From contig NZ_JABBYG020000012.1 in NCBI RefSeq assembly GCF_012935325.2, positions 1-64,000 on the forward strand: a stretch of DNA of 64,000 nucleotides, read 5' to 3'. Shown piece by piece: positions 1 to 8,670 of the stretch (the first letter of the stretch is position 1; each line of letters opens with the position of its first letter). The stretch comes from Paenibacillus sp. PL91. Its GTDB lineage: Bacteria > Bacillota > Bacilli > Paenibacillales > Paenibacillaceae. A program made the position numbers and the translations under genes. The notes beneath the pieces are model-generated. The model had not been told where the DNA came from. It saw only the letters and a program-made list of their open reading frames with translations, and ran no database searches.

Positions 1-73
1 CTGATAGCTCAGTTGGTAGAGCACTCGACTGTTAATCGAGTTGTCACAGGTTCGAGTCCTGTTCGGGGAGCCA
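1..73 (+). tRNA. tRNA-Asn (GTT), 5' end cut by window edge
   Basis: The D arm, anticodon arm with loop CTGTTAA (anticodon GTT), T arm and encoded CCA end are present. The first three acceptor bases lie outside the window. It opens an eight-gene tRNA cluster. Confidence 0.93.
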
Positions 74-77
74 TTAT

Positions 78-153
78 GCTCTCATAGCTCAGTAGGTAGA
101 GTGCATCCATGGTAAGGATGAGGTCACCGGTTCGATCCCGGTTGAGAGCTCCA
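78..153 (+). tRNA. tRNA-Thr (GGT)
   Basis: The acceptor stem GCTCTCA/TGAGAGC closes. The anticodon loop is ATGGTAA (anticodon GGT), the T arm is standard and CCA is encoded. Confidence 0.95.
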
Positions 154-193
154 GAACACTTTCAACTGTTAGGACAAGCTTTAATTTATGTAC

Positions 194-268
194 GGCCCGT
201 TGGTCAAGTGGTTAAGACACCTCCCTTTCACGGAGGTAACAGGGGTTCGAGTCCCCTACGGGTCACCA
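194..268 (+). tRNA. tRNA-Glu (TTC)
   Basis: The acceptor stem GGCCCGT/ACGGGTC has one G-T wobble. The anticodon loop CTTTCAC gives anticodon TTC, and CCA is encoded. Confidence 0.95.
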
Positions 269-303
269 ATTTCCTTTTTGACAAAAAAGGCGCCTTTACA
301 CTT

Positions 304-379
304 GGACGCTTAGCTCAGCTGGGAGAGCATCTGCCTTACAAGCAGAGGGTCGGCGGTTCGATCCCGTCAGCGTCCACCA
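304..379 (+). tRNA. tRNA-Val (TAC)
   Basis: The acceptor stem is GGACGCT/AGCGTCC. The anticodon loop CTTACAA gives anticodon TAC, and CCA is encoded. Confidence 0.95.
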
Positions 380-388
380 TATCGCTGC

Positions 389-463
389 TGGGGATTAGCC
401 AAGCGGTAAGGCAACGGACTTTGACTCCGTCATTCTCAGGTTCGATCCCTGAATCCCCAGCCA
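389..463 (+). tRNA. tRNA-Gln (TTG)
   Basis: The acceptor stem is TGGGGAT/ATCCCCA. The anticodon loop CTTTGAC gives anticodon TTG, and CCA is encoded. Confidence 0.95.
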
Positions 464-473
464 CTTATACTAT

Positions 474-549
474 GAGTCATTAGCTCAGTTGGTAGAGCAC
501 CTGACTTTTAATCAGGGTGTCGTAGGTTCGAATCCTACATGACTCACCA
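474..549 (+). tRNA. tRNA-Lys (TTT)
   Basis: The acceptor stem is GAGTCAT/ATGACTC. The anticodon loop CTTTTAA gives anticodon TTT, and CCA is encoded. Confidence 0.95.
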
Positions 550-563
550 TTTTTTTCTCACAT

Positions 564-646
564 GCGCGTATGGCGGAATTGGCAGACGCACCAGACTTAG
601 GATCTGGCGGGCGACCGTGGGGGTTCAAGTCCCTCTACGCGCACCA
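564..646 (+). tRNA. tRNA-Leu (TAG), copy 1
   Basis: This is a class II tRNA with a long variable arm, acceptor stem GCGCGTA/TACGCGC and anticodon TAG, with encoded CCA. It is identical in sequence to the copy at 732-814. Confidence 0.95.
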
Positions 647-663
647 TCTTTAAAACCCTTCAT

Positions 664-719
664 CGGGAAACGCTCTGTATGTCAACAGAGAATCGTAGGT
701 GGAAGTCCTACACATAAGC
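664..719 (+). other. tRNA-like relic between the two Leu copies
   Basis: Between the duplicated Leu genes lies an anticodon-arm-like stem (CTCTG/CAGAG at 673-690) followed at once by a T-arm-like hairpin, GTAGG-TGGAAGT-CCTAC (695-711). There is no D arm and no acceptor pairing. It looks like a decayed tRNA rather than a functional one. Confidence 0.4.
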
Positions 720-731
720 TTTACCTTATAT

Positions 732-814
732 GCGCGTATGGCGGAATTGGCAGACGCACCAGACTTAGGATCTGGCGGGCGACCGTGGGGGTTCAAGTCC
801 CTCTACGCGCACCA
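732..814 (+). tRNA. tRNA-Leu (TAG), copy 2
   Basis: The tRNA body is identical to 564-646, and the immediate leader is also shared. It is a recent tandem duplicate that closes the cluster. Terminators follow. Confidence 0.95.
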
Positions 815-826
815 TACTTACAACAT

Positions 827-856
827 AGCTTCTAGGATTTTTATCCTGGAGGCTTT
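827..856 (+). terminator. Rho-independent terminator of the tRNA cluster
   Basis: A 12-bp stem (with two G-T pairs) around a TTTT loop is followed by eight T. It lies 13 nt after the last tRNA. Confidence 0.85.
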
Positions 857-899
857 TTTTTATTTTGCATATCGGTACAATAAAAATAAATGGAATGGG

Positions 900-934
900 C
901 TCGCTAGATCAATTTTGATCTAGTGAGTTTTTTT
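900..934 (+). terminator. Second, tandem terminator
   Basis: A strong 12-bp hairpin CTCGCTAGATCA/TGATCTAGTGAG is followed by seven T. It backs up the terminator 45 nt upstream. Confidence 0.8.
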
Positions 935-1161
935 GTATCCAGTTAATTCGTGGTTGGATATGTAGTCTGGCCGGATTACTGAATTGAATTGATATGTAAT
1001 CGAAAGGAGCGCTGTTGGGCTGCTTCTGTCGTGGAATAGTTTACGGCTTTTGTGAAAGGTGATGCAGCCTCTTGGCAAGTGTGGCGATTAATTGTTTATC
1101 CTCTGAAGACAGAGCATGAATAAGCTCTGTTAAAGAAGGTGAGTTTTGCTGAATAACGGGT

Positions 1162-1779
1162 GAGCTCCAGGATATCGTCATGTCGATCCGAATGGTGCCG
1201 CTTGTCACTACCTTTCATAAGATGCGCCGAGTGGTCAGAGACATGTGCCAGAAGCTGAGCAAGGATGTGGACATTGAAATAGTCGGAGAAGATACGGGGC
1301 TTGATAAAAATATCATTGATCAAATTTCTGATCCATTGATGTTATCTCTGTAGTGAGCAAGGAGCTTGAGGGGACGAGCATTACGCTGATAATTCCTTTA
1401 ATGTTAGTAATAATTGATGGCATGAATGTAAGGGTTGGAGATGCCAACTATACGGTGCCGACAACCTCATTTAAAGAATCCTTCAAACCGAAGCTATCTG
1501 ATGTCATAACGGATCCTGATGGCAATGAAATGATTATGGTACGCGGCCATTGTTACCCTATACTGCGTTTGCATGAGAGGTTTCATACGAGAGATAGCTA
1601 TACTGATTTTACGGAAGGAATATTCGTTATGATCGAGCAGATGGCAAAAGCATATGCTTGTTCTTAGACGAGCTTTTAGGCCAGCAGCAGGTAGTCGTTA
1701 AGGGTGCAAGCTGCTGGGGGATGGGAGCATTAGCCTGATTCTTGATATAGCTGATCTGATGGGTATGCATCGAAATTGA
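1162..1779 (+). pseudogene. cheA: cheA remnant (chemotaxis histidine kinase)
   Basis: From 1162 the sequence translates as the start of the CheA kinase dimerisation/ATPase region (ELQDIVMSIRMVPL, then DIEIVGEDTGLDKNIID), and stops at about 1352. An ORF at 1353-1667 then gives the CheW-like P5 domain (LVIIDGMNVRVGDANYTVPT and MVRGHCYPILRLH). After a frameshift the last P5 residues (GDGSISLILDIADLM) appear up to 1779. Most of the ATP-binding domain and everything N-terminal is missing, so the gene is dead. It sits upstream of MCP and cheB remnants on the same strand, which suggests a former chemosensory operon. Confidence 0.85.
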
Positions 1780-1805
1780 AACATGCCGGCATTTGCCCAT
1801 AACAG

Positions 1806-2258
1806 GTGGTGTCTACAGGTGCAAGACAAGTATCGGAATCAAGCATTGTATTGTCGCAAGGGGCTTCTGAGCAAGCAAGCTCTGTGGAACAGCTGACTGC
1901 CTCGCTTGAAGAGATAGCAGCGCAGACAAGATTAAATGCGGAGAACGCAGTCCAGGCAAATGCGCTCGCTGATCAAGCGAGAATAAATGCACAGCAGGGC
2001 AATGATCGGATGAAAGAAATGCTGAATGCAATGGAGGAGATTAATACGTCTTCTGGCAGCATTTCAAAAATTATTAAGGTTATTGATGAAATCGCGTTTC
2101 AGACGAATATATTGGCGTTGAATGCGGCTGTCGAGGCCGCTAGAGCTGGACAGCATGTCAGAGGCTTCGCCGTTGTTGCAGAGGAAGTGCGCAATCTGGC
2201 GGCGCGCTCAGCTTATGCGGCAAAGGAAACGAAGGATATGATTGGCAATCACTTTTAA
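1806..2258 (+). pseudogene. Methyl-accepting chemotaxis protein fragment
   Basis: About 150 codons encode only part of the cytoplasmic MCP signalling domain, including the highly conserved hairpin tip (IAFQTNILALNAAVEAARAG) and the following EVRNLAARSA stretch. The sensor, membrane segments and HAMP domain are absent upstream. The frame stops right after AAKETKDMIG, before the C-terminal helix ends. One tip position usually occupied by G (GQHGRGF) is V here. Receptor function is impossible. It lies between cheA and cheB remnants. Confidence 0.85.
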
Positions 2259-2303
2259 TATTTACCGAACTCGCGATCGCTTAGCAGGATTTAAGGGCAG
2301 GCG

Positions 2304-3036
2304 CCGTAGATTTTGTAGCGAAGCCTGATATAGCAACTCCTTAGCGCGTTGAGATGTTTCTGTTAGAGCTGATTCGCATCATCAAAGGAGCTTCTAAGGC
2401 GAAGATCATACAGAAAGAACGATCTGAGAAGATTAGTGAAACAAGGCTGCAGCCGTCTATAAAAAAAAGAAATCACATTATTGTGGTTGGCGCTTCCACC
2501 GGAGGCACGGAGACCATGCATACCTTGCTGAAGGGATTGCCGGCAAATGCGCCAGGAATTGTGGTCGTGCAGCACATTCCGCCCATTTTCTCGCGTATGT
2601 TCGCGGAACGCTTAAACGCATCCTGCGCAATGCGGGTGAAGGAAGCTGAAGATAGCGATTTTGTACAAGAGGGTACCGTTCTAATTGCATTGGGCGACAA
2701 GCATATCTCACTCGTAAAGGCAGGATATCGCTTTAAGCTGGAATGCCGAAGCGGGGAGAAGGTAAACGGGCATTGCCCATCAGTTGATGTATTGTTTGAG
2801 TCAGCATCCAAGGCGGCGGGTGACCGCGCTATAGGCATTATTTTGACAGGAATGGGGAAGGATGGCGCACGTGGCTTGCTTTCCATGCGAAGCAAAAGCT
2901 CCCGAACAATCGGACAGGACGAAAAACCCCCATCGTATACGGCATGCCTAAAGCTGTCTATGAGCTAGGCGCAGTGGAAATCCAGGCATCTTGGCCGGAT
3001 ATATCGCGTGCTTCTTGCTTTATTGTCATAGCTTGA
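2304..3036 (+). pseudogene. cheB: cheB remnant (chemotaxis methylesterase)
   Basis: The region begins with the tail of a CheB receiver domain (AGAVDFVAKPDIATP) that runs into an in-frame TAG at about 2343. It continues as an open frame with the CheB catalytic domain: GAST with the active Ser, QHIPP with the His, and GMGKDGA with the Asp. Near 2890-2930 the frame is lost, because the conserved ending (GMPKAVYELGAVEI) reads in another frame up to TGA at 3034. Start, linker and C-terminus are damaged, so it is called a pseudogene. The intact catalytic core could still fold if translated from the ATG at 2354, but the C-terminus would be wrong. Confidence 0.85.
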
Positions 3037-3037
3037 A

Positions 3038-3073
3038 GAGGGCCAACCTGCTTGCAGGTTGGCCCTCTTATTG
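3038..3073 (+). terminator. Terminator after the chemotaxis remnants
   Basis: A 13-bp perfect hairpin GAGGGCCAACCTG/CAGGTTGGCCCTC with loop CTTG is followed by a short T-rich tail. Confidence 0.75.
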
Positions 3074-3135
3074 TTGAAGGGTAGGATCGAGATTATGATT
3101 GACTTTTCGCGTGAGAAACATTATCATTAAAACGT

Positions 3136-3155
3136 CAATGATAATCGTTATCAAT
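3136..3155 (+). promoter_or_regulatory. Fur box upstream of the siderophore ATPase
   Basis: CAATGATAATCGTTATCAAT is close to the classical GATAATGATTATC-type Fur operator, and a second GAAACATTATCATTA half-site lies just upstream (3116-3129). It is 75 nt before the ATPase gene, so iron repression through Fur is expected. Confidence 0.8.
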
Positions 3156-3230
3156 TTTCGTTATTGAACGAAAAACAACATACATTATAGAAAGTGTCTG
3201 CCTCGGCAGCGGAAGGAGCGTGTTTGTCCA

Positions 3231-4088
3231 ATGATTCGTCTAACAACTTCTGGCCTTAATATTGCTTATGATGACCGTCTTATCGTCCAAAACTTAAACA
3301 TTGCGATACCTCAAGGGAAAATTACGGCGCTAGTAGGAGCGAATGGCTCCGGCAAGTCCACTATTTTGAAAACAATGGCTCGTATTATGAACCCATCTGA
3401 GGGCAGTGTTCTTCTGGACGGCAAATCCATTCACAAGCAATCGACGAAGGAAGTAGCGAAGCAGCTGGCTATTTTGCCGCAAAATCCGACCGCGCCTGAT
3501 GGACTAACGGTTGCCGAGCTTGTATCATACGGACGTTTCCCTTACCAGAAGGGCTTCGGGTCGATGAGCAAGGAAGACCGCAGTATCGTGCAATGGGCGA
3601 TCGAAGCGACAGGCATGACTGATTTTGGCGATCGTCCGGTCGATCATTTGTCCGGTGGACAGCGTCAGCGCGCATGGATCGCAATGGCGCTCGCGCAGGA
3701 GACCGACATTCTGTTTCTTGATGAGCCAACTACTTTCCTCGATATGGCGCATCAGCTGGAAGTTCTTCATCTGCTCCAAAAGCTGAACGCTGCCAGTAAC
3801 CGTACAGTTGTTATGGTGGTCCATGATTTGAATCATGCTACGCGCTATGCTCATCATATGATCGCAATTAAAACAGGTGTCGTAGTTGGCGAAGGTACGC
3901 CTGCTGAAGTTATGACCCCTGGTATTATGCGTGAAGTATTTAATATTGAGGCAGACATCGTCCCTGATCCGCGTACTGGCGTTCCTCTATGCTTGCCTTA
4001 TGCGCTTGCTGGCCAGCCGGCTGCTGATAAAGTAGCTATAAACAGCCGTATTATGCAAGAGAAGACGTTAACGGCTGCTGGTGCATAG
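3231..4088 (+). CDS. Iron-siderophore ABC transporter ATP-binding protein (YusV/FhuC-like)
   Basis: This 285-residue protein is the cytoplasmic ATPase of a ferric-siderophore importer. Walker A GANGSGKST is at 36-44, Q-loop LPQNP near 82, signature LSGGQRQR at 140-147, Walker B ILFLDEPTT at 160-168 and the switch His in VVHDLNH. Length and motifs fit the FecE/FhuC/YusV family. The ATG is preceded by GGAAGGAG about 10 nt upstream. The gene stands alone between a Fur box and a terminator, with no permease beside it. In Bacillus subtilis YusV likewise stands apart and serves several siderophore permeases, so a shared-ATPase role is inferred here. The exact substrate cannot be read from the sequence. 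Confidence 0.9.
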   Translation: MIRLTTSGLNIAYDDRLIVQNLNIAIPQGKITALVGANGSGKSTILKTMARIMNPSEGSVLLDGKSIHKQSTKEVAKQLAILPQNPTAPDGLTVAELVSYGRFPYQKGFGSMSKEDRSIVQWAIEATGMTDFGDRPVDHLSGGQRQRAWIAMALAQETDILFLDEPTTFLDMAHQLEVLHLLQKLNAASNRTVVMVVHDLNHATRYAHHMIAIKTGVVVGEGTPAEVMTPGIMREVFNIEADIVPDPRTGVPLCLPYALAGQPAADKVAINSRIMQEKTLTAAGA

Positions 4089-4110
4089 AACGTTATTCTT
4101 GTAGTGCATA

Positions 4111-4141
4111 AACCGCATTCCTTAGGGACTGCGGTTTTTTA
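4111..4141 (+). terminator. Terminator of the siderophore ATPase gene
   Basis: AACCGCA/TGCGGTT stem with a 12-nt loop and a run of T, 23 nt after the stop codon. The following 190 nt up to the tRNA promoter hold nothing recognisable. Confidence 0.8.
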
Positions 4142-4331
4142 TAAGAAATAACTAACGGGTGTTGATGTAAGCCGAAGTTCAATACGAATTTTTAAAAAGC
4201 CGACTTTATGGATGAACTGCTGCATAGTATTAATAATGCGAAATAACCGCGTCAAATCAACGTTTTTTGGTAATCAAAGAGCGGGAAATTTGAGTGTGGA
4301 AAAATAATTTAAAACTTTTTTATAAAAACAG

Positions 4332-4360
4332 TTGCATTTTGTTTTCAGAGGTGATATATT
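4332..4360 (+). promoter_or_regulatory. Sigma-A promoter of the second tRNA cluster
   Basis: TTGCAT (-35) and TATATT (-10) are separated by exactly 17 nt. The first tRNA begins 52 nt downstream. Confidence 0.75.
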
Positions 4361-4412
4361 ATTACTTGTCGCCGCGATGATAAACATCACGAACGGCTGA
4401 CAAAAATAACGT

Positions 4413-4487
4413 GCGGAAGTGGCTCAGCGGTAGAGCATCGCCTTGCCAAGGCGAGGGTCGCGGGTTCGATTCCCGTCTTCCGCTCCA
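4413..4487 (+). tRNA. tRNA-Gly (GCC)
   Basis: The acceptor stem is GCGGAAG/CTTCCGC. The anticodon loop TTGCCAA gives anticodon GCC, and CCA is encoded. Confidence 0.95.
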
Positions 4488-4493
4488 TAGTGT

Positions 4494-4570
4494 GTGCCCT
4501 TAGCTCAGCTGGATAGAGCGTTTGACTACGAATCAAAAGGCCAGGAGTTCGAATCTCTTAGGGCACGCCA
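4494..4570 (+). tRNA. tRNA-Arg (ACG)
   Basis: The acceptor stem is GTGCCCT/AGGGCAC. The anticodon loop CTACGAA gives anticodon ACG, and CCA is encoded. Confidence 0.95.
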
Positions 4571-4604
4571 TTAACACTTCATTAGATGCACTTTATTTAC
4601 ACTT

Positions 4605-4681
4605 CGGGACGTAGCTCAGCTTGGTAGAGCACCTGGTTTGGGACCAGGGGGTCGCATGTTCAAATCGTGTCGTCCCGACCA
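4605..4681 (+). tRNA. tRNA-Pro (TGG)
   Basis: The acceptor stem is CGGGACG/CGTCCCG. The anticodon loop TTTGGGA gives anticodon TGG, and CCA is encoded. Confidence 0.95.
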
Positions 4682-4698
4682 TCTTTCATTATTTATTT

Positions 4699-4772
4699 GC
4701 GGGTGTAGTTCAATGGTAGAACTTTAGCCTTCCAAGCTAATAGCGTGGGTTCGATTCCCATCACCCGCTCCA
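4699..4772 (+). tRNA. tRNA-Gly (TCC)
   Basis: The acceptor stem is GCGGGTG/CACCCGC. The anticodon loop CTTCCAA gives anticodon TCC, and CCA is encoded. It is the second Gly isoacceptor in this short cluster. Confidence 0.95.
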
Positions 4773-4786
4773 ACTATTTAAACCCG

Positions 4787-4813
4787 AAAGCCTTGCGCAG
4801 CAAGGCTTTTTTT
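4787..4813 (+). terminator. Terminator of the second tRNA cluster
   Basis: AAAGCCTTGC/GCAAGGCTTT hairpin followed by T7, 14 nt after the last tRNA. Confidence 0.85.
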
Positions 4814-5496
4814 GTTGTCTTTTTTAGCAGGGAAATGTGAATTAGCAATCGGAATCCGTAGTGTTGTATGGAGCGATGTTATTTCGGATTTGATCAATTG
4901 GATTTTTTTATGTCGATCGGAGTGGGAGTTATTTTTCGAGCGGGCTACTTATGAATAGGTGCTTCTGTTGGCCGGAAATAGTTACTGCCCATATTAGTAA
5001 GCAGATCGTTTGTGAATATTGAAAAACAATTGAAGCTAGCGAGGAGGATAAGCTGAGGTAAACACTGTAAAGCTGAATTAGCGGGAAAAGCTCCAGTTAT
5101 ATTAAGCTTAATTGGGCGGAAATGAGGAATAGAAGGATTTTCTCCCGTTAAAAATTTGTTTCGACCCTAAATGGGATGAATGTGCTACGACTAACGGGAG
5201 ATTTTCCAGTTAAGTGGTCATAATCCCCTTTCCTGAGTGAATTAGATGGAGGTTTTCCTTTTAGTTACATCCAACTGATATTTTGACGATGAAGGCGTGG
5301 AGCCAGGGATGAATTAATAATTTAATTACATTCGAAAAGGCTGTGAAATAAGCATTTTAATAGGAAGAGATGTTTATAAGTTCGTATTGGGTAGGCGCAG
5401 TTCATTTACCAAAGCTTAATGGAAAATTAATCATCACAAAATATTCATCCTCTACTATAAGCTTTAACTTCAACCATATAGGAGAGTGAGCTTGTC
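4814..5496. other. Gene-free stretch with an inverted repeat
   Basis: I find no coding sequence here. The only structure is an inverted repeat, CTCCCGTTA (5142-5150) and TAACGGGAG (5192-5200), in similar flanks (GGATTTT before, ATTTTCC after). The remainder is AT-rich and must carry the promoter of the large surface protein, which I cannot place with confidence. Confidence 0.5.
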
Positions 5497-8400
5497 TTGA
5501 GGATTTATAGTAAACGATTGTTTTCGCTATTGTTGGCAGCGGAAATTACAGCGAGCATGATGCTGTCCGCCGGACCTGTTATGGCAGCTGACTTGCCGCT
5601 ATCAGGAACGCCTTATACAGTAGACAACACCTATGATGTTACCGTCCCCCATGTCATTATTAATCAAGTTTATGGCGGGGGCTTGACCACGGATCCTTCG
5701 ATTCTTCTCTCCCACGGCTTTATTGAGCTTTATAATCCCACGAATAATGATATTGATCTTTCAGGGTGGTCGCTGCAATACGCGGATCGGGGCTCCAACG
5801 CTAAGACAGGTCCAACCCTTCCATGGGAAAAGCTTGATCTCACAGGTACAATTAAAGCGCATTCTTCTTTTCTAATTAAAGGTGCCTCAACAGGGGCGAC
5901 AAGCCCGAAGGTGAATCTTTCTGCAAACGGCGACCAGTCATGGGAGCGTCCCGTTAATAACAAAGGGTTGAAAGTTGCTTTGATGAGCAATCAGACACTT
6001 CTGACTGATGTGAATCCTTTTGTGACAAAGCCGGTTGGCTACGTCGATATGGTTGGAACAGGAAGCAATGATGACGGAAGCGATATTGACGGTTTTGAAA
6101 CTGCTTATCCATCAGGCTCGGCAGAAGGAACATCAAAGAAAAAGGCCATTCGCCGAAGCAATTTTACGGATACCGATATGAACAAATCAGATTTTAAACA
6201 AGTTGACTATGAGGTGGCTACTGGAGATGCCTTGCTTGCAGCAGCACCACGCAGCGGGTCTGACGGTGCTTGGGGACCAGGCGAAGTCCAGCCACTAACA
6301 ATAACTACGGAGAGTCTCCCCGCAGGATATATCGACTCTGCCTATAACATTGCATTTGAGGCTTCTGGCGGAACAGCGCCGTACTCCTTCACAGCATCCG
6401 GCTTACCTGACGGGCTTAGCCTAGCGTCAAATGGAGTGCTTACGGGTACGCCAACTACAGCTGTATCAGGTGCGGCTGTTACCATTACGGTAACGGACAG
6501 CACAGCAGGAACGCCTGTTAAAGCGGACAAGTCCTTCAATCTTACGATCCAAGCTGCTGAAAATGATACGCTCAATATTTCGAAAATCGGAGAATATTCG
6601 ATTGGCCTGTCCAATAAGGACGGCGGAGTTGCCGAGATCGTCAAATTCAACAAAGACAATGGCAAATTTTATTTGGTTAACGGCTCTGGCAATCCGCCAA
6701 GCCTCGATATCGTAAGCTTGGGAAGCGGAAGCGGGACACTGAGCAAGGAGAAGACCGTACTCGTTAAACCACTGGCAGAGACGGAAGGCTTTGTGTATGG
6801 TGACTTGACGAGCGTAGATATCAATACGACGACAAAGCATGTATCCGTATCGGTACAAGAAGCGGATGCCATGAAGCCGGGTAAAATACTCGTGCTCGAT
6901 TATGATGGCAATTTGGTTGCTTCATATGCAGCAGGCGTACAGCCGGATATGATTAAGTCGACACCTGACGGCAAATATATTCTTACCGCCGATGAGGCGG
7001 AGCCGCGCTCTGGCGCAGCAGATCCAAAGGGCAGCGTAACGATCGTCAACACGGCGGACAAAACCGTTAAGCAAGTTCTATTCGATGACCCGTCCGTCAT
7101 TGAGGATGGTGTGCACATCCGGGGACAGGCCGATCCTGTAGATGGCAAAATCAAATCCAGCGGCACGAAAGCCGATGCTGTATTGGATCTAGAGCCTGAG
7201 TATATCAGCCTTTCCGAGGACAACAAGACGGCTTATGTGTCCTTGCAGGAAAATAACGCGATTGCGGTCATTGACATCGCGACGAGTAAAGTGACTGCCG
7301 TTAAGGCGCTGGGTCTCAAAGATTACAACGCAGCCCGCAATGCCCTCGACCTTCAAAAGGACGGTGCGATTAAGCAGGAGAATGTGCCGTTTAAAGGGAT
7401 GTATATGCCTGACGGTATCGCAACACACACCATTAACGGGCAGACGTACCTGTTTACCGCTAATGAAGGCGATGTAACGGAGTGGCCTAACCGTACAAAC
7501 GGAAGCACGATTGGCGCCTTAAAAGGAAAGCTTGATCCGAATTCGGAGGCAGCGAAATTTTTGGATGGCAAGACCGCCTATGATGGCATAGAAGTAGCCA
7601 GCGATATGGGCAATGACAGCATCTATATGTATGGCGGCCGTTCCTTCTCCATCTGGAACGCGAGCTCGATGCAGCAGGTTTATGACAGCGGCAATGAATT
7701 CGAAAAGATTACAGCGGCGAGACTGCCAGCCTATTTCAACACTAGCAACAGCAAGACGGCATTAGATGATCGCAGCGGCAAGAAAGGCCCTGAGCCGGAA
7801 GATATTAAAACCGGAAAAGTGGGCAACAAAGTATTTGCGTTCGTTGGACTTGAGCGGATTGGCGGCTTCATGACCTACGATGTGACTGATCCTGCCCATG
7901 CAACGTTTGCGAACTATACGAATACACGCGTATTCAAGGACGATCAAGGGAAGGACAACCTGAATACGGATACCGGTCCAGAAGGCTTGGAATTCATTCC
8001 GGCTAATATTAGCCCGACAGGAAAGCCGTTGCTGCTCGTAGCCTACGAGGTTGGCGGCAAGGTGGGCGTGTATCAACTGGATGTAACGAAAGTAACCATG
8101 GATAAAAGTTCCCTTTCCTTGAAGGTTGGAGATGCGGCATCCAAGCTGAACGCAACCGCCGAGCCTGCTGGCGGAAGTGCTGCAACAATCTTTTGGTCAT
8201 CCTCCAATAATAAGGTAGCGACAGTGGATGATAACGGCAACGTGAAAGCAGTAGCGGAAGGCACAGCGGTCATTACTGCGCTGAGTGCAGACGGCTACGG
8301 TTCGGCAGAAACGGTAGTAACGGTTGCTGCTGCTGGAAATGGAGAGGAAGGCGGATCAAGTACGCCTACACCGACGCCTTCTCCGACACCTAAGCCAACG

Positions 8401-8670
8401 CCTGAGACCCCAGGAACATCAGTAAATGGCGATACTGGGAAAGCGGTAACCGTACTTACACCCGTTACGGATAGTGGAGGCAAGACTACCGCTACTGTCA
8501 CCTCAAGCCAATTGGCTGCGACACTAGCCGCGCTTGATAAAGCGGCAAACGGCAAACCAGGAACGATTGAATTTAAGGTAGCTCCGAATAATTTGGAGTC
8601 CGCGACGATTCTCTTCGAGAAGGAGACCATTGCACAGCTGCAATCAACAGTCTTCAGTCTTTGGACTTGA
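5497..8670 (+). CDS. Secreted LTD/Ig/propeller surface protein, N-terminal part of a frameshifted gene
   Basis: A TTG start with GGAGAG 10 nt upstream opens a 1057-codon frame. It begins with a signal peptide (basic MRIYSKR, hydrophobic stretch, cleavage near VMAA at 31). A lamin-tail-like domain follows (HVIINQVYGGG through FIELYNPTNNDIDLSGWSL), then a putative-Ig domain (about 268-352, LPDGLSLASNGVLTGTPT). A long beta-propeller region (about 360-865) resembles the choice-of-anchor I family, followed by a BIG2-type Ig domain (WSSSNNKVATVDDNGNVKAV) and a PTPTPSPTP linker. The frame ends abruptly at LQSTVFSLWT. The next frame (8661-9623) supplies the missing end with SLH repeats. The two were clearly one protein anchored to the cell wall. 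A single-base deletion near 8650-8656 explains the split. Confidence 0.85.
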   Translation: MRIYSKRLFSLLLAAEITASMMLSAGPVMAADLPLSGTPYTVDNTYDVTVPHVIINQVYGGGLTTDPSILLSHGFIELYNPTNNDIDLSGWSLQYADRGSNAKTGPTLPWEKLDLTGTIKAHSSFLIKGASTGATSPKVNLSANGDQSWERPVNNKGLKVALMSNQTLLTDVNPFVTKPVGYVDMVGTGSNDDGSDIDGFETAYPSGSAEGTSKKKAIRRSNFTDTDMNKSDFKQVDYEVATGDALLAAAPRSGSDGAWGPGEVQPLTITTESLPAGYIDSAYNIAFEASGGTAPYSFTASGLPDGLSLASNGVLTGTPTTAVSGAAVTITVTDSTAGTPVKADKSFNLTIQAAENDTLNISKIGEYSIGLSNKDGGVAEIVKFNKDNGKFYLVNGSGNPPSLDIVSLGSGSGTLSKEKTVLVKPLAETEGFVYGDLTSVDINTTTKHVSVSVQEADAMKPGKILVLDYDGNLVASYAAGVQPDMIKSTPDGKYILTADEAEPRSGAADPKGSVTIVNTADKTVKQVLFDDPSVIEDGVHIRGQADPVDGKIKSSGTKADAVLDLEPEYISLSEDNKTAYVSLQENNAIAVIDIATSKVTAVKALGLKDYNAARNALDLQKDGAIKQENVPFKGMYMPDGIATHTINGQTYLFTANEGDVTEWPNRTNGSTIGALKGKLDPNSEAAKFLDGKTAYDGIEVASDMGNDSIYMYGGRSFSIWNASSMQQVYDSGNEFEKITAARLPAYFNTSNSKTALDDRSGKKGPEPEDIKTGKVGNKVFAFVGLERIGGFMTYDVTDPAHATFANYTNTRVFKDDQGKDNLNTDTGPEGLEFIPANISPTGKPLLLVAYEVGGKVGVYQLDVTKVTMDKSSLSLKVGDAASKLNATAEPAGGSAATIFWSSSNNKVATVDDNGNVKAVAEGTAVITALSADGYGSAETVVTVAAAGNGEEGGSSTPTPTPSPTPKPTPETPGTSVNGDTGKAVTVLTPVTDSGGKTTATVTSSQLAATLAALDKAANGKPGTIEFKVAPNNLESATILFEKETIAQLQSTVFSLWT

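Noticed and set aside
109..923. Three overlapping ORFs of 74-124 codons across the tRNA cluster
   Set aside because: They read through tRNA genes and have no ribosome binding sites. The tRNAs explain the sequence fully.
4814..5496. Possible T-box or riboswitch before the surface protein gene
   Set aside because: I could not find a T-box core, specifier loop or any other known riboswitch motif. Only a simple inverted repeat is visible.
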